Shown here piece after piece: positions 1 through 9,078 of a DNA stretch of 64,000 nucleotides (the first letter of the stretch is position 1; each line of letters begins with the position of its first letter). Location of the stretch: positions 229,330-293,329 of the forward strand of contig JANYCZ010000029.1 of NCBI GenBank assembly GCA_025360015.1, in the 5' to 3' direction. Under the pieces are notes generated by a model that was given only the letters and a program-made list of their open reading frames with translations, searched no databases and had not been told where the DNA came from. Position numbers and translations under genes: made by a program. Source of the DNA: Verrucomicrobiota bacterium (GTDB taxonomy: Bacteria; Verrucomicrobiota; Verrucomicrobiia; Verrucomicrobiales; Verrucomicrobiaceae).

Positions 1-332
1 TGATACCTCGCCGTGGCAGCTATGAGGGTATCTTTGACGGGAACGGTGAAGCCCCGACGCCTCACATCGTCACGCAGCTCCGCCCAAGCAATGGCAGTGT
101 CGAGAGTCCAGTCGAGGCAGAGGACACAGGCACGCAGTTCGGTGAACCATTGCATCAGATCGCGTTGTTTCTTGCCGGCGTCGAGCGCGACGACGCCTTC
201 CCAGATCTCGCCCATGACAACCGGGTCCACGACGATCTCCGCATCGTTCTCGGCCAGCCAGTCGATGACTCGTTGCTCGAAACGGGGTTTCGTCGGCTCC
301 GAGAGCACGTTGGCATCGACGAGGAAAGTCAT
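1..332 (-). CDS. PIN-domain toxin, VapC type (3' end beyond window)
   Basis: The reverse strand starts at an ATG whose first two bases overlap the stop of the antitoxin gene (ATGA). The protein begins MTFLVDANVLSEPTKPRFEQ; the early Asp in VDANVLSE is the first metal-binding acidic residue of PIN ribonucleases, and a Glu follows in VVMGEIWEG. Near the left edge DTLIAATA is the usual third acidic motif. PIN toxins of this kind cleave RNA and are held inactive by the partner antitoxin. About 110 residues are visible, so most of a typical 130-140 residue VapC is present and only the C-terminus is missing. Family assignment is firm; the RNA target is unknown. Confidence 0.85.
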   Translation of the reverse strand, partial: MTFLVDANVLSEPTKPRFEQRVIDWLAENDAEIVVDPVVMGEIWEGVVALDAGKKQRDLMQWFTELRACVLCLDWTLDTAIAWAELRDDVRRRGFTVPVKDTLIAATARY

Positions 333-589
333 TCGGCAAAGAGGGCAGGCGGTGCCAGTGTAGTCAGTTCGGAGCGATCAGGCTCCGCAAGCCAGCCCTT
401 CACCGGGCAGTCGAGCAGAACATCCACAAGTCGGCGCTTGGGCCTGGCTTCACCCTCTGCCACACGGAGTTGATAGGCCCCTTTGCCAATGCGCTCAATC
501 TCCCAGCGCTGGCCGGGCTGGATCGCGTCGGCCTCGCGGAAGATCGCAGGAATCTCAAGGAGTCCATTGGCTGAGATGGTGGCTGTCAT
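329..589 (-). CDS. AbrB/MazE-like antitoxin of the VapBC pair
   Basis: An 86-residue protein starting MTATISANGLLEIPAIFREA, the swapped-hairpin AbrB/SpoVT fold used by many VapB/MazE antitoxins (strand, 'G.L.IP..', then a polar strand containing RWEIERIGKGAYQLRV). The C-terminal half is acidic and hydrophobic (DVLLDCPVKGWLAEP), as expected for a toxin-wrapping tail. Its stop overlaps the toxin start by four bases, implying translational coupling. I chose the inner ATG at 589 because the 19 upstream residues do not fit the fold. These antitoxins usually repress their own promoter, so one is expected just upstream of 589, but I could not define it. Confidence 0.8.
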   Translation of the reverse strand: MTATISANGLLEIPAIFREADAIQPGQRWEIERIGKGAYQLRVAEGEARPKRRLVDVLLDCPVKGWLAEPDRSELTTLAPPALFAE

Positions 590-716
590 GCGGACAAAGT
601 AAACGGCAGGCGGGCATGAGTCAAACTTGGCGACGGGGTAGGGCACGGGACGGGATCGTCTCCCGGGCCGTTTTTTTCGATTGGATCACCAGGTCTGCGT
701 GTTAGCTTCCGCAATC

Positions 717-2669
717 ATGGAAGGTGCTCAAAACGAATCCGAGGCGGTAGTTGTTCTTCCGGATTTCAAACTATGCCCTCATTGCAGGTCGTCTGCATTT
801 CGCCGACTTGATGACGACAACGGTTTTTCATCAAAAAGTGACAGCAGCTTCCTTTTTGCGTTGGCCACTTGGTTATTCATCGCATTCCTGACGCCGGTTA
901 TCACCGTTTGGCTTTGGCAGCCAACCAAAGAAATGAGCGCATCTTCACAGGTGTCAATTTTCCTGGCCATACTGAGGCTGGCAGAAACAAGCGTGTGGAT
1001 GATCAGGAATGTCGTTATATGGATCTGGCTAGCAACATTGATGTTTTTTATTTCGGAATTCGGCCGCTTTTTCGGGGCCTGTCCCTCCTGTAGGAAAGGA
1101 TTTATTTTCGCACATGCCTTTAAGGCAAACTCTTTTCTGTCTCGCATTACCTTGGGGGGCTTTTCCATTGCGAACCTTCGTTTCCAACCATGGTTGGGTA
1201 TTGCCTCGGCCATTACGATACGATTGATATTCGCAGGCATGAGTTTGTTTTGGTTAATTGGGCTGCTAAGTGTACCACCTGATTTTCCCAGCGCTTTAAT
1301 GTCGGCTTTTTTCAGTGCCCCCCTTGGTGGCCTACTTGCAGTGAGGCTTTTTGGCGATAACGGTCGCATGATTCTTTGGTCGGTTGTGGTCACCGCCGTA
1401 GGCTTTTTCTCCGCCAAATATTTCTCCCAAGTTGTCTTCTTGGCAGTTCCGCCAGCCGGTTTTATTGGTTATTGGGCATTGCAGGACAACAGGTTCTCCC
1501 GCTTGAAAGGCGTCACTCATCAGGCGTTTCGAAGTGCGGGGCTTGTCACTCTCAAAAGGCTTCCACTACTGCTCATCCTGATGATCCCAGGGCTGGGCTT
1601 CAAGGCGGGGATCGACTGGTCAACCAACCATGTGCTGAATGCGGTGGAGGCAAGAGCTGCGACAATTAACACGGTGGCAGTTCCAACCATTCAAGAGGAG
1701 AAGTATCCCTGGCATAGCCCTCTGCGCTGGCTTGGAGTGCCCAAGTACACCTTTGGTACAGCGCCTGTCTCGTTGGAGAAGCCGAAAGCAACCATCTTCT
1801 CGGTGGTGAAGTTGACTCGCACCTTGATGGTCGCCCTTGAGGTGATCAGCCTTGCGATTCTGGCCCTGCTTTTTGGCCGTGCGCTCGTTAGTATGCTTAT
1901 TCGCGAACTAATTGTGCAAGGAGTGCAGTTGAACGCCTATATGCCTGCTCCCAGAAAGCCTCTTCAGCGTTCCGCTGAAACAACGACAGATGAAGAAAGC
2001 CAGGTGCGCATGGATGGCCACGCTTCCTTGGTCATCAATCCAACCTGGGGGACCAGTGTCTTTCTAAAACGAGACCTGTCACCCACCGGTGGGGTTCCAT
2101 CCACTGAGATGCCGGACTCAAAAATGGCGTTTCTGGCGCGGCTGATTCACCATTGCCTCGTGATGGATCGCTATGTCCTCAAGGACACGACCATCCAGCT
2201 CGACTCTTCTGACGGGCATCGTTTTGTCCGCTGGGAACTGAAGAAAGACGAGGTGCTCTATTTCAATTTCGCTCAAGTGGCAGGCTGGACCAGCGGCATC
2301 CGCTTCGACACCGCACCCTGCCTACAAGTTGGCATGCTGGCACAGGGCAAGGTGGTCGTGCATCGCGCTTATGGCCCTGGATCGCTCATCTTTGACCTTC
2401 ACGGCGAGCCTGGAATTTGGACGCACGACAAAGGAGCGACGTTCACTCCAGATCGCCTCGTCGCCTGCCGAATCGACGTGAAGCAGGGCGACGGTCATCC
2501 TGATTTCAAAATCATCGCTGCCGGAGGCCTGCTGAATTCATTCATTGGCACCATCTCACAAGAGGCCAGCATTGGTGCCGCTTTGCTCCTTGATCCCAAA
2601 GGCCGCCGTGCCTCTTACACCCATCCTGTTTTTGATTTGATTCGACAGACCTACACAATCTTTGGCTGA
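717..2669 (+). CDS. multispanning membrane protein of unknown function
   Basis: A 650-residue protein that I do not recognise as a named family. A CPHCRSSAFRRL knuckle lies near the N-terminus and a second Cys pair (CPSCRKGF) near residue 125, suggesting a split zinc ribbon. At least seven hydrophobic segments follow up to about residue 400. The C-terminal third (after roughly residue 430) is soluble and beta-rich, with AYGPGSLIFDLHGEPG recalling AIM24/TIGR00266-type sheets, but this is only a resemblance. The ATG at 717 is preferred over a TTG at 681. The small gene at 2679 follows after nine bases and is probably co-transcribed. The composition is less GC-rich than that of the neighbours in the first half. 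Confidence 0.7.
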   Translation: MEGAQNESEAVVVLPDFKLCPHCRSSAFRRLDDDNGFSSKSDSSFLFALATWLFIAFLTPVITVWLWQPTKEMSASSQVSIFLAILRLAETSVWMIRNVVIWIWLATLMFFISEFGRFFGACPSCRKGFIFAHAFKANSFLSRITLGGFSIANLRFQPWLGIASAITIRLIFAGMSLFWLIGLLSVPPDFPSALMSAFFSAPLGGLLAVRLFGDNGRMILWSVVVTAVGFFSAKYFSQVVFLAVPPAGFIGYWALQDNRFSRLKGVTHQAFRSAGLVTLKRLPLLLILMIPGLGFKAGIDWSTNHVLNAVEARAATINTVAVPTIQEEKYPWHSPLRWLGVPKYTFGTAPVSLEKPKATIFSVVKLTRTLMVALEVISLAILALLFGRALVSMLIRELIVQGVQLNAYMPAPRKPLQRSAETTTDEESQVRMDGHASLVINPTWGTSVFLKRDLSPTGGVPSTEMPDSKMAFLARLIHHCLVMDRYVLKDTTIQLDSSDGHRFVRWELKKDEVLYFNFAQVAGWTSGIRFDTAPCLQVGMLAQGKVVVHRAYGPGSLIFDLHGEPGIWTHDKGATFTPDRLVACRIDVKQGDGHPDFKIIAAGGLLNSFIGTISQEASIGAALLLDPKGRRASYTHPVFDLIRQTYTIFG

Positions 2670-2678
2670 AGATATTCT

Positions 2679-2948
2679 ATGAGCGAAGAACACAAATACG
2701 TGACCGCATGGGCGGAGTGGCATCTAACGCCGACCGGGTGGGTATGTGGAACCTCAAAAGACGAGGATGAAATACGATATGAGAAACCTACCCCTGAAAA
2801 TCGTGTGCTGACCTTATACCATGGACATTCTGGTTCCGAGATGCGTGGGAAACCCACCAAAACAAGGACCGTTTGGCAGACCGATGATTTGATTCATTTG
2901 GAAAATCTCAAAGAACAATTCGGCTCTCGGCCAACCTCGTTTTGGTGA
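2679..2948 (+). CDS. small hypothetical protein
   Basis: An 89-residue soluble protein beginning MSEEHKYVTAWAEWHLTPTG, rich in Trp, Thr and charged residues, with no signal peptide or membrane segment. It starts nine bases after the membrane protein gene on the same strand and ends eight bases before the convergent ceramidase-like gene. Position alone suggests it belongs with the upstream membrane protein. No family recognised; it is called a gene because of close spacing and coding-like composition. Confidence 0.6.
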   Translation: MSEEHKYVTAWAEWHLTPTGWVCGTSKDEDEIRYEKPTPENRVLTLYHGHSGSEMRGKPTKTRTVWQTDDLIHLENLKEQFGSRPTSFW

Positions 2949-2955
2949 TCAACAA

Positions 2956-4308
2956 TTACTTCACTGACTTCCGCAGTTCCATCACGGTGCTGACAATGTT
3001 CTCCTCGGTCTTGTCGCTCCAGCGCGTGGGATGCGTGCCGTAGATCATGGCACCGCCAGCTTCGTAGCCGCCTTCCTGCCAGATGCGGAGGCTGGGGATG
3101 TAGGCCATGACGTCGTTGGTGTAGCCGCTGATCCAGACGATGGGATCTTTAAGGTCCTGTTTGAGGCGGAGTGAGTAATCAACGACGACCTCACCGCCGA
3201 GGGTGACCCAGGTGAGGTCGTTGCCGAGACGGAGGACTTGCACGGGGTAGGGATAGGTGGTGGGCAGCTGGCCTTCCTCGGCGATGCGCTGCAAGATGCG
3301 TGTGCCATGCGTGGCGAGATATTTGTTCGTGGATTTTTGCTCTTCGAGAAGCTGCTCCTGGGTCGGCAGCTTGTCATAGGCAAGTGGGATCTCGCGATAC
3401 GCGGCGCGAATGTTTCCTTTGAGGCGTTGCATGTGGGTTTCCAGTGCGGCCTGCACGGAGGTGGCGAGCGATTGACCGTGCTTTTGCGCGACTTCCATCG
3501 TCTTGCGCGGGTAGGGGTTTTGATCGCCGCTGCAACCGTTGGCAAACATCGCCACGGCATCGGGGTGGGCTTTTTCGATCTCCTGCTGCGCATAGCCCGC
3601 GTAGTCGCCGCTGAATTTCTGGTGGCCCAACGTGGTGCAGTGGCAGGCGTAGCCAAAGATGATTGCGATGTCTTTGCCATCGGCGGTACTGGCTTTCAAT
3701 ACGGGTACAGTTTGATCCACGGGGCCGTTCGGATTCGGGAAATTGCTCCAACCGCCCTTGCCATCGGGTGTGCGGCGGTTCATCGAGACACCGCAGCGGG
3801 CGGTGCTGTAATCGAGATTTGCGGCTACTGATTTTTGGATGGCTTCGCCGATGAGGCGCACGAGGGTGTCTTCAAGTTTGGTCGTGTATTCGGCTGCTTC
3901 TTTTTCACGCAGGGCCAGATCATCCGCGCCATGCAGTTTGCTCGTGCGCAGTTCGGGGCCGCTGTGGGTGTGCGAGGCGTTGATGGCGAGATTTGCTGGG
4001 TCGATGCCGTGCTCTTTCTTCACTCGTTCAGCAACGGCGAGGCGCAGGTTTCTGGGCACGCCGATGAGGTCCATGGTGATGAGAGCGAAGCGTCCGCCTG
4101 CTTGATCCGTGAGCACGAAGGCTTTGGCGAACAGATCCAGCTCGACGCCTTCGGAGGGTTTGGTGCGTCCTGCATAACCTGCCATCCACATGGCATTTTC
4201 CGGGGTGATCTTGGCAGATGCAGCACCCGCTTTCCAAGCGGGCGGTTCGCTCACGGGAGCAGCGGCGATGGCGAAAACAGCGAGGAGGAGCGGCAGCCAG
4301 AGTTTCAT
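2956..4308 (-). CDS. secreted neutral/alkaline ceramidase-like hydrolase
   Basis: About 450 residues with a cleavable signal peptide (MKLWLPLLLAVFAIAAAPVS). The mature start WKAGAASAKITPENAMWMAG is typical of the N-terminal domain of neutral ceramidases (PF04734). NASHTHSGPE carries zinc-binding His residues, and FANGCSGDQNPYPR matches the nucleophile-serine region of the family. True ceramidases are longer with a C-terminal Ig-like domain; this shorter form is common in Planctomycetes and Verrucomicrobia and its substrate is not established, so ceramide hydrolysis is only one possibility. The start at 4308 is chosen because it gives a clean signal peptide; four residues upstream are also open. 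It is divergent from tex. Confidence 0.85.
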   Translation of the reverse strand: MKLWLPLLLAVFAIAAAPVSEPPAWKAGAASAKITPENAMWMAGYAGRTKPSEGVELDLFAKAFVLTDQAGGRFALITMDLIGVPRNLRLAVAERVKKEHGIDPANLAINASHTHSGPELRTSKLHGADDLALREKEAAEYTTKLEDTLVRLIGEAIQKSVAANLDYSTARCGVSMNRRTPDGKGGWSNFPNPNGPVDQTVPVLKASTADGKDIAIIFGYACHCTTLGHQKFSGDYAGYAQQEIEKAHPDAVAMFANGCSGDQNPYPRKTMEVAQKHGQSLATSVQAALETHMQRLKGNIRAAYREIPLAYDKLPTQEQLLEEQKSTNKYLATHGTRILQRIAEEGQLPTTYPYPVQVLRLGNDLTWVTLGGEVVVDYSLRLKQDLKDPIVWISGYTNDVMAYIPSLRIWQEGGYEAGGAMIYGTHPTRWSDKTEENIVSTVMELRKSVK

Positions 4309-4521
4309 GACGACTACCAAAGCCGCGAGGTGACCACTTCTTTAAGGCTGCGCGTAAATAGCCGGAATGATGCGCATTTTCGACATGGATGAGCACTGTC
4401 AAGCCATGCCTCAGACAAAAGTTTTTCACAGGTCATCTTGAATGGTTGCCGCCCGTGTTCGTCTCGCTAACTCCACCCATCCCAACCGGATTTCTATCCT
4501 TCACTTTTCACTTTCCCAACC

Positions 4522-6888
4522 ATGTCTGCTGCCAACGAACTCAACATCAATGTCACCCACGTCGAACGTGTCGCCAAGGAGCTGGGCCTGCGGGCCATCC
4601 AGGTCGGCGCGACGGCCAAACTGTTTGCGGATGGCGGCACGGTGCCGTTCATCGCCCGATACCGAAAAGAGGCCACGGGGTCTCTGGATGAAGTGCAGAT
4701 CCAGAACATCCAGGAGCGCATGACGCAGCTGGTGGCACTGGATGACCGCCGCACGGCTATCGTGAAATCATTGGAGGAGCGCAAGCTGATGACGGACGTT
4801 TTGCGTGGGAAGATCGAGAAGGCGGAGACGCTGAATGCGCTGGAGGACATCTTTGCGCCGTTCCGTCCGAAGCGTCGCACGCGCGCCACGATCGCGAAGG
4901 AAAAAGGCCTGGAGCCGCTGGCGGATTTTATTGAGGCCAATCTGATGACGCATGGGGTGGACCTCACGAGCGAAGTGGCGAAGTTTGTGAACCCGGACCA
5001 CGAAAATGAAGAGCTGCGCGTCAAGGATGCTGCGGATGCGCTGAGTGGTGCGCGCGACATCATCGCAGAGCGCATCAGCGATCATGCGGATGCGCGTGCG
5101 ACGTTGCGTAAATTCTTCGCGGAGCAGTCCACGGTTGTTTCCAAGGTCATGTTTGGCAAAGAAAAGAACGAAGAGGCGCAGAAGTTCCGCGATTATTTCG
5201 ACTGGAGCGAGCCGCTGAAAGCCATCCCCTCACACCGTATGCTCGCCATTCGGCGTGGGGAAAAAGAGGGCTTCCTGCTCATGCGCATCCAGCCTGGGGA
5301 AGACACGGCGATCAAGATGCTCGAAAACCTCTTCGTCAAAGGCGGCAATCTCTGCTCGGATCAGATGAAGCTGGCCTGTGCGGACAGCTACAAGCGTTTG
5401 ATGAGCTCCAGCATGGAGACTGAGGCGCGGCTTGAGTCGAAGAAGAAGGCGGACACAGAAGCGGTGCGCGTGTTTGCTGACAACCTGCGTGAGCTGCTGC
5501 TGGCAGCACCGCTGGGACAGAAGCGCGTGCTCGGCATTGACCCCGGCTTCCGCACCGGGTGCAAAGTGGTCGTGCTGGATGCGCAGGGGCAGTTGCTTTA
5601 CAACGATGTGATTTACCTGCTCGGCGAGGGCAGTGGTTTGCTGCATGCAAAAAATCTGCTGCTCAATCTTGTCGATCGTTACAAGATCCAGGCCATCGCG
5701 ATTGGCAATGGCACCGCCGGTCGTGAGACGGAGATGTTTGTGAAGAAGATCGGTGTGCCGGCTTCGATTCCGGTGATCATGGTGAACGAGAGCGGTGCCT
5801 CCATTTACAGCGCCAGCGAAGCCGCGCGTGAAGAGTTCCCGGATCAGGATCTCACGGTGCGTGGCTCGGTTTCCATCGCACGGCGTTTGATGGACCCGCT
5901 GGCGGAGCTGGTGAAGCTGGATCCGAAGTCCATTGGTGTCGGTCAGTATCAGCACGATGTGGATCAGAACCAGCTCAAGACGAGTCTTGATCAGGTGGTG
6001 ATCAGCGCGGTGAACGGCGTGGGTGTGGAGCTGAACACGGCGAGCAAGCAGCTGCTCAGCTACGTGTCCGGGCTGAACAGCACCCACGCGTTGAACATCG
6101 TGGCGTTCCGCAATGAGAACGGCCCGTTCAAGAGCCGCAAGGATCTCATGAAGGTGCCAAGGCTCGGCGACAAGGCCTTTGAGCAGGCGGCGGGCTTCCT
6201 GCGCATTCGCGATGCGTTACATCCGCTCGATTCGAGTGCGGTGCATCCAGAGCGCTATGCGCTGGTGGAGAAGATGGCGGCAGAGATTGGCTGCACGGTA
6301 CCGGAACTCATGCAGCGGGCTGACTTGCGCCAGAAGATCGATTTGAAGAAGTATGTGAGCGAGAACGTGGGCCTGCCGACGCTGCAGGACATCATGAATG
6401 AACTTGCGAAGCCAGGGCGTGACCCGCGCAAGCAGTTCGAGGTCTTCAGTTTTGCGGAAGGCGTGAGCGACATGAAGGATCTTACGGTCGGCATGAAGCT
6501 GCCGGGCATCGTGACGAACGTGACGGCCTTTGGCGCCTTTGTGGACATCGGCGTGCATCAGGATGGCCTGGTGCATGTGAGCCAGCTCAGTGACACATTT
6601 GTGCGGGATGCCGCAGAAGTCGTGAAGGTGGCGCAGCGTGTGCAGGTGACGGTGACGGAAGTGGACATTCCACGCAAGCGCATCGCGCTGAGCATGAAGT
6701 CGAAGCCTGATTTTGAGAAGAAGGTGGGCGCTGCGGGGCCACGCCCGGCAGGTGGGCCAGCCGGTGGACAGCGCAGCTTTTCCAGCGGCGGTGGTGGCCA
6801 GCGCAGCCCAGGCGGCGGCATGGGCAATCCTTTTGGAGGCGGTGGTGGCGACTGGTTCACTGCGGCGGCACAAAAGGGAAAAAAATAA
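4522..6888 (+). CDS. tex: Tex-family S1 RNA-binding transcription accessory protein
   Basis: A 788-residue cytoplasmic protein with the full Tex layout: N-terminal helical Tex domain, RNase-H-like YqgF domain around residues 330-460 (VLGIDPGFRTGCKVVVLD), helix-hairpin-helix region (TASKQLLSYVSGL; FKSRKDLMKVPRLGDKAFEQ) and an S1 domain near residues 650-720 (GIVTNVTAFGAFVDIGVHQD). Tex proteins bind nucleic acid and affect transcription and stress or virulence traits. The C-terminal tail of about 60 residues after the S1 domain is unusually rich in Gly, Ser, Pro and Arg, resembling an RGG-like RNA-binding tail. The next gene starts 12 bases downstream, so the two may share a transcript. Confidence 0.95.
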   Translation: MSAANELNINVTHVERVAKELGLRAIQVGATAKLFADGGTVPFIARYRKEATGSLDEVQIQNIQERMTQLVALDDRRTAIVKSLEERKLMTDVLRGKIEKAETLNALEDIFAPFRPKRRTRATIAKEKGLEPLADFIEANLMTHGVDLTSEVAKFVNPDHENEELRVKDAADALSGARDIIAERISDHADARATLRKFFAEQSTVVSKVMFGKEKNEEAQKFRDYFDWSEPLKAIPSHRMLAIRRGEKEGFLLMRIQPGEDTAIKMLENLFVKGGNLCSDQMKLACADSYKRLMSSSMETEARLESKKKADTEAVRVFADNLRELLLAAPLGQKRVLGIDPGFRTGCKVVVLDAQGQLLYNDVIYLLGEGSGLLHAKNLLLNLVDRYKIQAIAIGNGTAGRETEMFVKKIGVPASIPVIMVNESGASIYSASEAAREEFPDQDLTVRGSVSIARRLMDPLAELVKLDPKSIGVGQYQHDVDQNQLKTSLDQVVISAVNGVGVELNTASKQLLSYVSGLNSTHALNIVAFRNENGPFKSRKDLMKVPRLGDKAFEQAAGFLRIRDALHPLDSSAVHPERYALVEKMAAEIGCTVPELMQRADLRQKIDLKKYVSENVGLPTLQDIMNELAKPGRDPRKQFEVFSFAEGVSDMKDLTVGMKLPGIVTNVTAFGAFVDIGVHQDGLVHVSQLSDTFVRDAAEVVKVAQRVQVTVTEVDIPRKRIALSMKSKPDFEKKVGAAGPRPAGGPAGGQRSFSSGGGGQRSPGGGMGNPFGGGGGDWFTAAAQKGKK

Positions 6889-6900
6889 CAAAGACAGCGC

Positions 6901-7869
6901 ATGAGCGAGCAGCATAATCCCTTGGATATCGGAGCCGATGAAATTTTGGCGATGATTTTATCCGTGCCAGAGCATGAAAAACCGTTCGCGCTGCTCGGGC
7001 TGATTGAGCAGCGGCGCGAAGAATTGATCCCGCTGTTTCAGCGCGAGACAGACAGGGCTTTTGAACTGTCAAAAAGAGGAGAGCTGCAGGACAAGGGCGA
7101 CTGGAAGGTGCCCGGGTTTGGGCTGGCATTTCTGAGCGAATGGAGGGTGCCTGGTACGCATCAACGGCTGCTGGAGGTGCTGAAGCTGAATGATGACGAC
7201 CGTGACTGGCTGATTGCAGATGCCTTGACCGAGGACTGGCCGCGGCTGCTTGCGACAACCTTCGAAGGTGATCTCCAGCCGATCACGCAGGTGGTGCTGG
7301 ACCAGAGTCTGTACGAGTTTGCCCGGGCGATAGCTGTGGAAGCGGTGGCGGCACTGGCGCATCACGGCGTCCTGGCGAGGGAGGAGTCGGATGCATGGTT
7401 TGCCTCCTTGTTTGAGCAGGTGGAGCGAGAGCCTTGTTATGTGTGGGACAAAGTGGTGTGTGCTGTGGCTGACTTGAGGATGATCAGGCTGCTTCCCGAA
7501 ATCCGCCGGGCATACAAGGACCATCTGTGCGACGGTTTTGGCTGTGAGCCGCTTAGTGATCTGGAAAAAGTCATCGTTGGTGAGAACCCTTGGGAGAGAA
7601 TCGGGATGACCCGCAGGGTTGATTATCCCGAGCCGGAGGTGGATGCGCGGAAGATGATCTGCGACTGGCCGCATTTTCATCCGCCAATGTCGCCCGCCTC
7701 CGCCCCAGACCGCGGGGAGGGTGGTGGCGAAGAAGACTGGCCTTTGATAAAGCGTTATGTTGAAATGGAAGCTCTGGCACCTCCGCAGGCCAAGCCCAAA
7801 ATAGGACGCAATGAACCCTGCCCCTGCGGCAGCGGCAAGAAGTTCAAAAAATGCTGTGGCGGACTCTGA
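6901..7869 (+). CDS. DUF1186-like protein with C-terminal SEC-C zinc motif
   Basis: A 322-residue soluble protein. Most of it is helical, resembling DUF1186 proteins (repeats such as [20 protein letters not shown]). The last 25 residues carry the SEC-C motif [20 protein letters not shown], a zinc-binding module also found at the end of SecA and in many proteins of unknown role. It lies 12 bases after tex. The biochemical function is unknown. The SEC-C call is firm and the DUF1186 assignment is from memory of the family pattern. Confidence 0.8.
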   Translation: MSEQHNPLDIGADEILAMILSVPEHEKPFALLGLIEQRREELIPLFQRETDRAFELSKRGELQDKGDWKVPGFGLAFLSEWRVPGTHQRLLEVLKLNDDDRDWLIADALTEDWPRLLATTFEGDLQPITQVVLDQSLYEFARAIAVEAVAALAHHGVLAREESDAWFASLFEQVEREPCYVWDKVVCAVADLRMIRLLPEIRRAYKDHLCDGFGCEPLSDLEKVIVGENPWERIGMTRRVDYPEPEVDARKMICDWPHFHPPMSPASAPDRGEGGGEEDWPLIKRYVEMEALAPPQAKPKIGRNEPCPCGSGKKFKKCCGGL

Positions 7870-7939
7870 ACTGCCGCTGCCGCTTGTCTGAAGTGAATCT
7901 TGCTAATCCGCGTTCTTGTTTGTACTCTGAGGTTCGTCC

Positions 7940-8509
7940 ATGAAACAAACTCTTCTCCTCGCACTGGCTCTGCCACTGCTGCTCACACAATGTGCTGACA
8001 CTTACGGTCCGAATGGCGGTGATCCGTATGCAAATCCATACCGCCAGGACATGCGGGATCAAGGCGCGCAGATGAACGCCATGGCGTTTGAGCGTGGTCA
8101 GCAGGACGGGCAGGAGGATGCATTGCGAGGCCAGACCGAGAACTATCAGCGTCATTCATCCCACTTTGACCGCAACACCGCGATGGCCTATCGCGATGCT
8201 TACAACCACCGTTACAGCGAGACGATCAACAGCCGCAGTGAAGCCGGCGGCTATCCCACTCAGGCAACACCGCTGCACCAGCCGCATCCAACGGCGGTGC
8301 AGCAACCGGGGCGTGATCCCGTTTACAATCAAGGTTACGACTACGGTCTGCGTGATCGCACTGGCGGGCGTGTGGCTGACCCGGCGGGGCATGTCGGGCG
8401 CTATGATCCGCGCTATCGCTCCAGCTTTGAACGCGGTTACTACGACGCTTACCATTCAAGCTCCTCCGGGAACATCCCAGTCGCTGGTGCGAGCTCGTGG
8501 TTCCGCTGA
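7940..8509 (+). CDS. small secreted lipoprotein, Tyr/Arg-rich
   Basis: A 189-residue protein with a lipoprotein signal (MKQTLLLALALPLLLTQCAD), the Cys at residue 18 being the predicted lipidation site. The mature part is hydrophilic and rich in Tyr, Arg, Asp and Gln, with GQQDGQEDALRG and later DPVYNQGYDYGLRDR looking like degenerate repeats of a '[QG]xxxGxxDxxxG' unit. No family recognised. Probably a surface or periplasmic protein anchored to a membrane. A good hairpin lies between it and the convergent basic-protein gene. Confidence 0.7.
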   Translation: MKQTLLLALALPLLLTQCADTYGPNGGDPYANPYRQDMRDQGAQMNAMAFERGQQDGQEDALRGQTENYQRHSSHFDRNTAMAYRDAYNHRYSETINSRSEAGGYPTQATPLHQPHPTAVQQPGRDPVYNQGYDYGLRDRTGGRVADPAGHVGRYDPRYRSSFERGYYDAYHSSSSGNIPVAGASSWFR

Positions 8510-8534
8510 GTGCCGGCCCGGTGGCGGTTCAGCA

Positions 8535-8567
8535 CAAAAAACACCGTCACGGCAGGCCATGACGGTG
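8535..8567 (-). terminator. Rho-independent terminator of the basic-protein gene
   Basis: A perfect 8-bp stem CACCGTCA/TGACGGTG (8542-8549 and 8560-8567) with a 10-nt loop. Read on the minus strand it is followed immediately by a run of T (plus-strand A tract 8535-8541), the standard intrinsic-terminator form. It sits 35 bases past the stop of the minus-strand gene at 8602. Confidence 0.85.
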
Positions 8568-8601
8568 GTCTTGAATTTGAAATGGCCGTTGGGCCAAGTC
8601 C

Positions 8602-8943
8602 TTATTCCTGAGCAGCAGCTTCAGGAGCGGCGGTCTCAACAGCTGGGGCAGCGGCTTCAGGAGCAGCGGTCTCAACAGCTTCAGGAGCGGTGGCTTCAGC
8701 AGCAGGAGCAGCGGCAGCTTCGATCACTGGCGCAACAACTTCGGCGGCGACTTCAGCAGCCTTGGGCTTGGTCGTGGCCTTCTTGGCGGCGGCTTTCTTG
8801 GCTGGAGCCTTCTTGGCGGTTTTAGCTTCGGATTTGACGGCGCGTGCTTTGCGGGAGACGCCAGCCTTGGCCAGAGCTTTCTTGCGGGCAAGATAGAGCT
8901 TACGGCGGCGGCGTTTGATGACTTTGTTCAGTTGTTGACCCAT
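8602..8943 (-). CDS. histone-H1-like Lys/Ala-rich basic protein
   Basis: A 113-residue protein in two halves. Residues 1-60 are very basic (MGQQLNKVIKRRRRKLYLAR; then KKAPAKKAAAKKATTKPKAA), like the AKKA tails of bacterial H1-like proteins. Residues 61-113 are acidic and Ala/Glu/Pro-rich with near-repeats of ETAAPEAAAPAV. The basic part would bind DNA or RNA; this is inference from composition. The repeat-rich 3' end of the gene (about 8605-8720) contains near-identical 25-30 bp units and may vary in copy number. The gene has its own terminator, consistent with a single-gene unit. Confidence 0.75.
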   Translation of the reverse strand: MGQQLNKVIKRRRRKLYLARKKALAKAGVSRKARAVKSEAKTAKKAPAKKAAAKKATTKPKAAEVAAEVVAPVIEAAAAPAAEATAPEAVETAAPEAAAPAVETAAPEAAAQE

Positions 8944-9078
8944 GATGGATGATCGGTTGTCGTTGCGGTTTTGAGGGCGGCAAGAGTTCCACCGATCAAG
9001 GTCGAATCAAGACCAAATGCAGTCCGCCCCCGGGTTTACTGGGGTTAGAGCGTGCTGAAACCCGTTTTAAGACCGTTT

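Noticed and set aside
640..678. Hairpin-like GGGACGGGATCGTCTCCC followed by T7, a possible terminator
   Set aside because: The stem is bulged and no plus-strand gene lies upstream to be terminated; it may belong to the antitoxin leader or a repeat.
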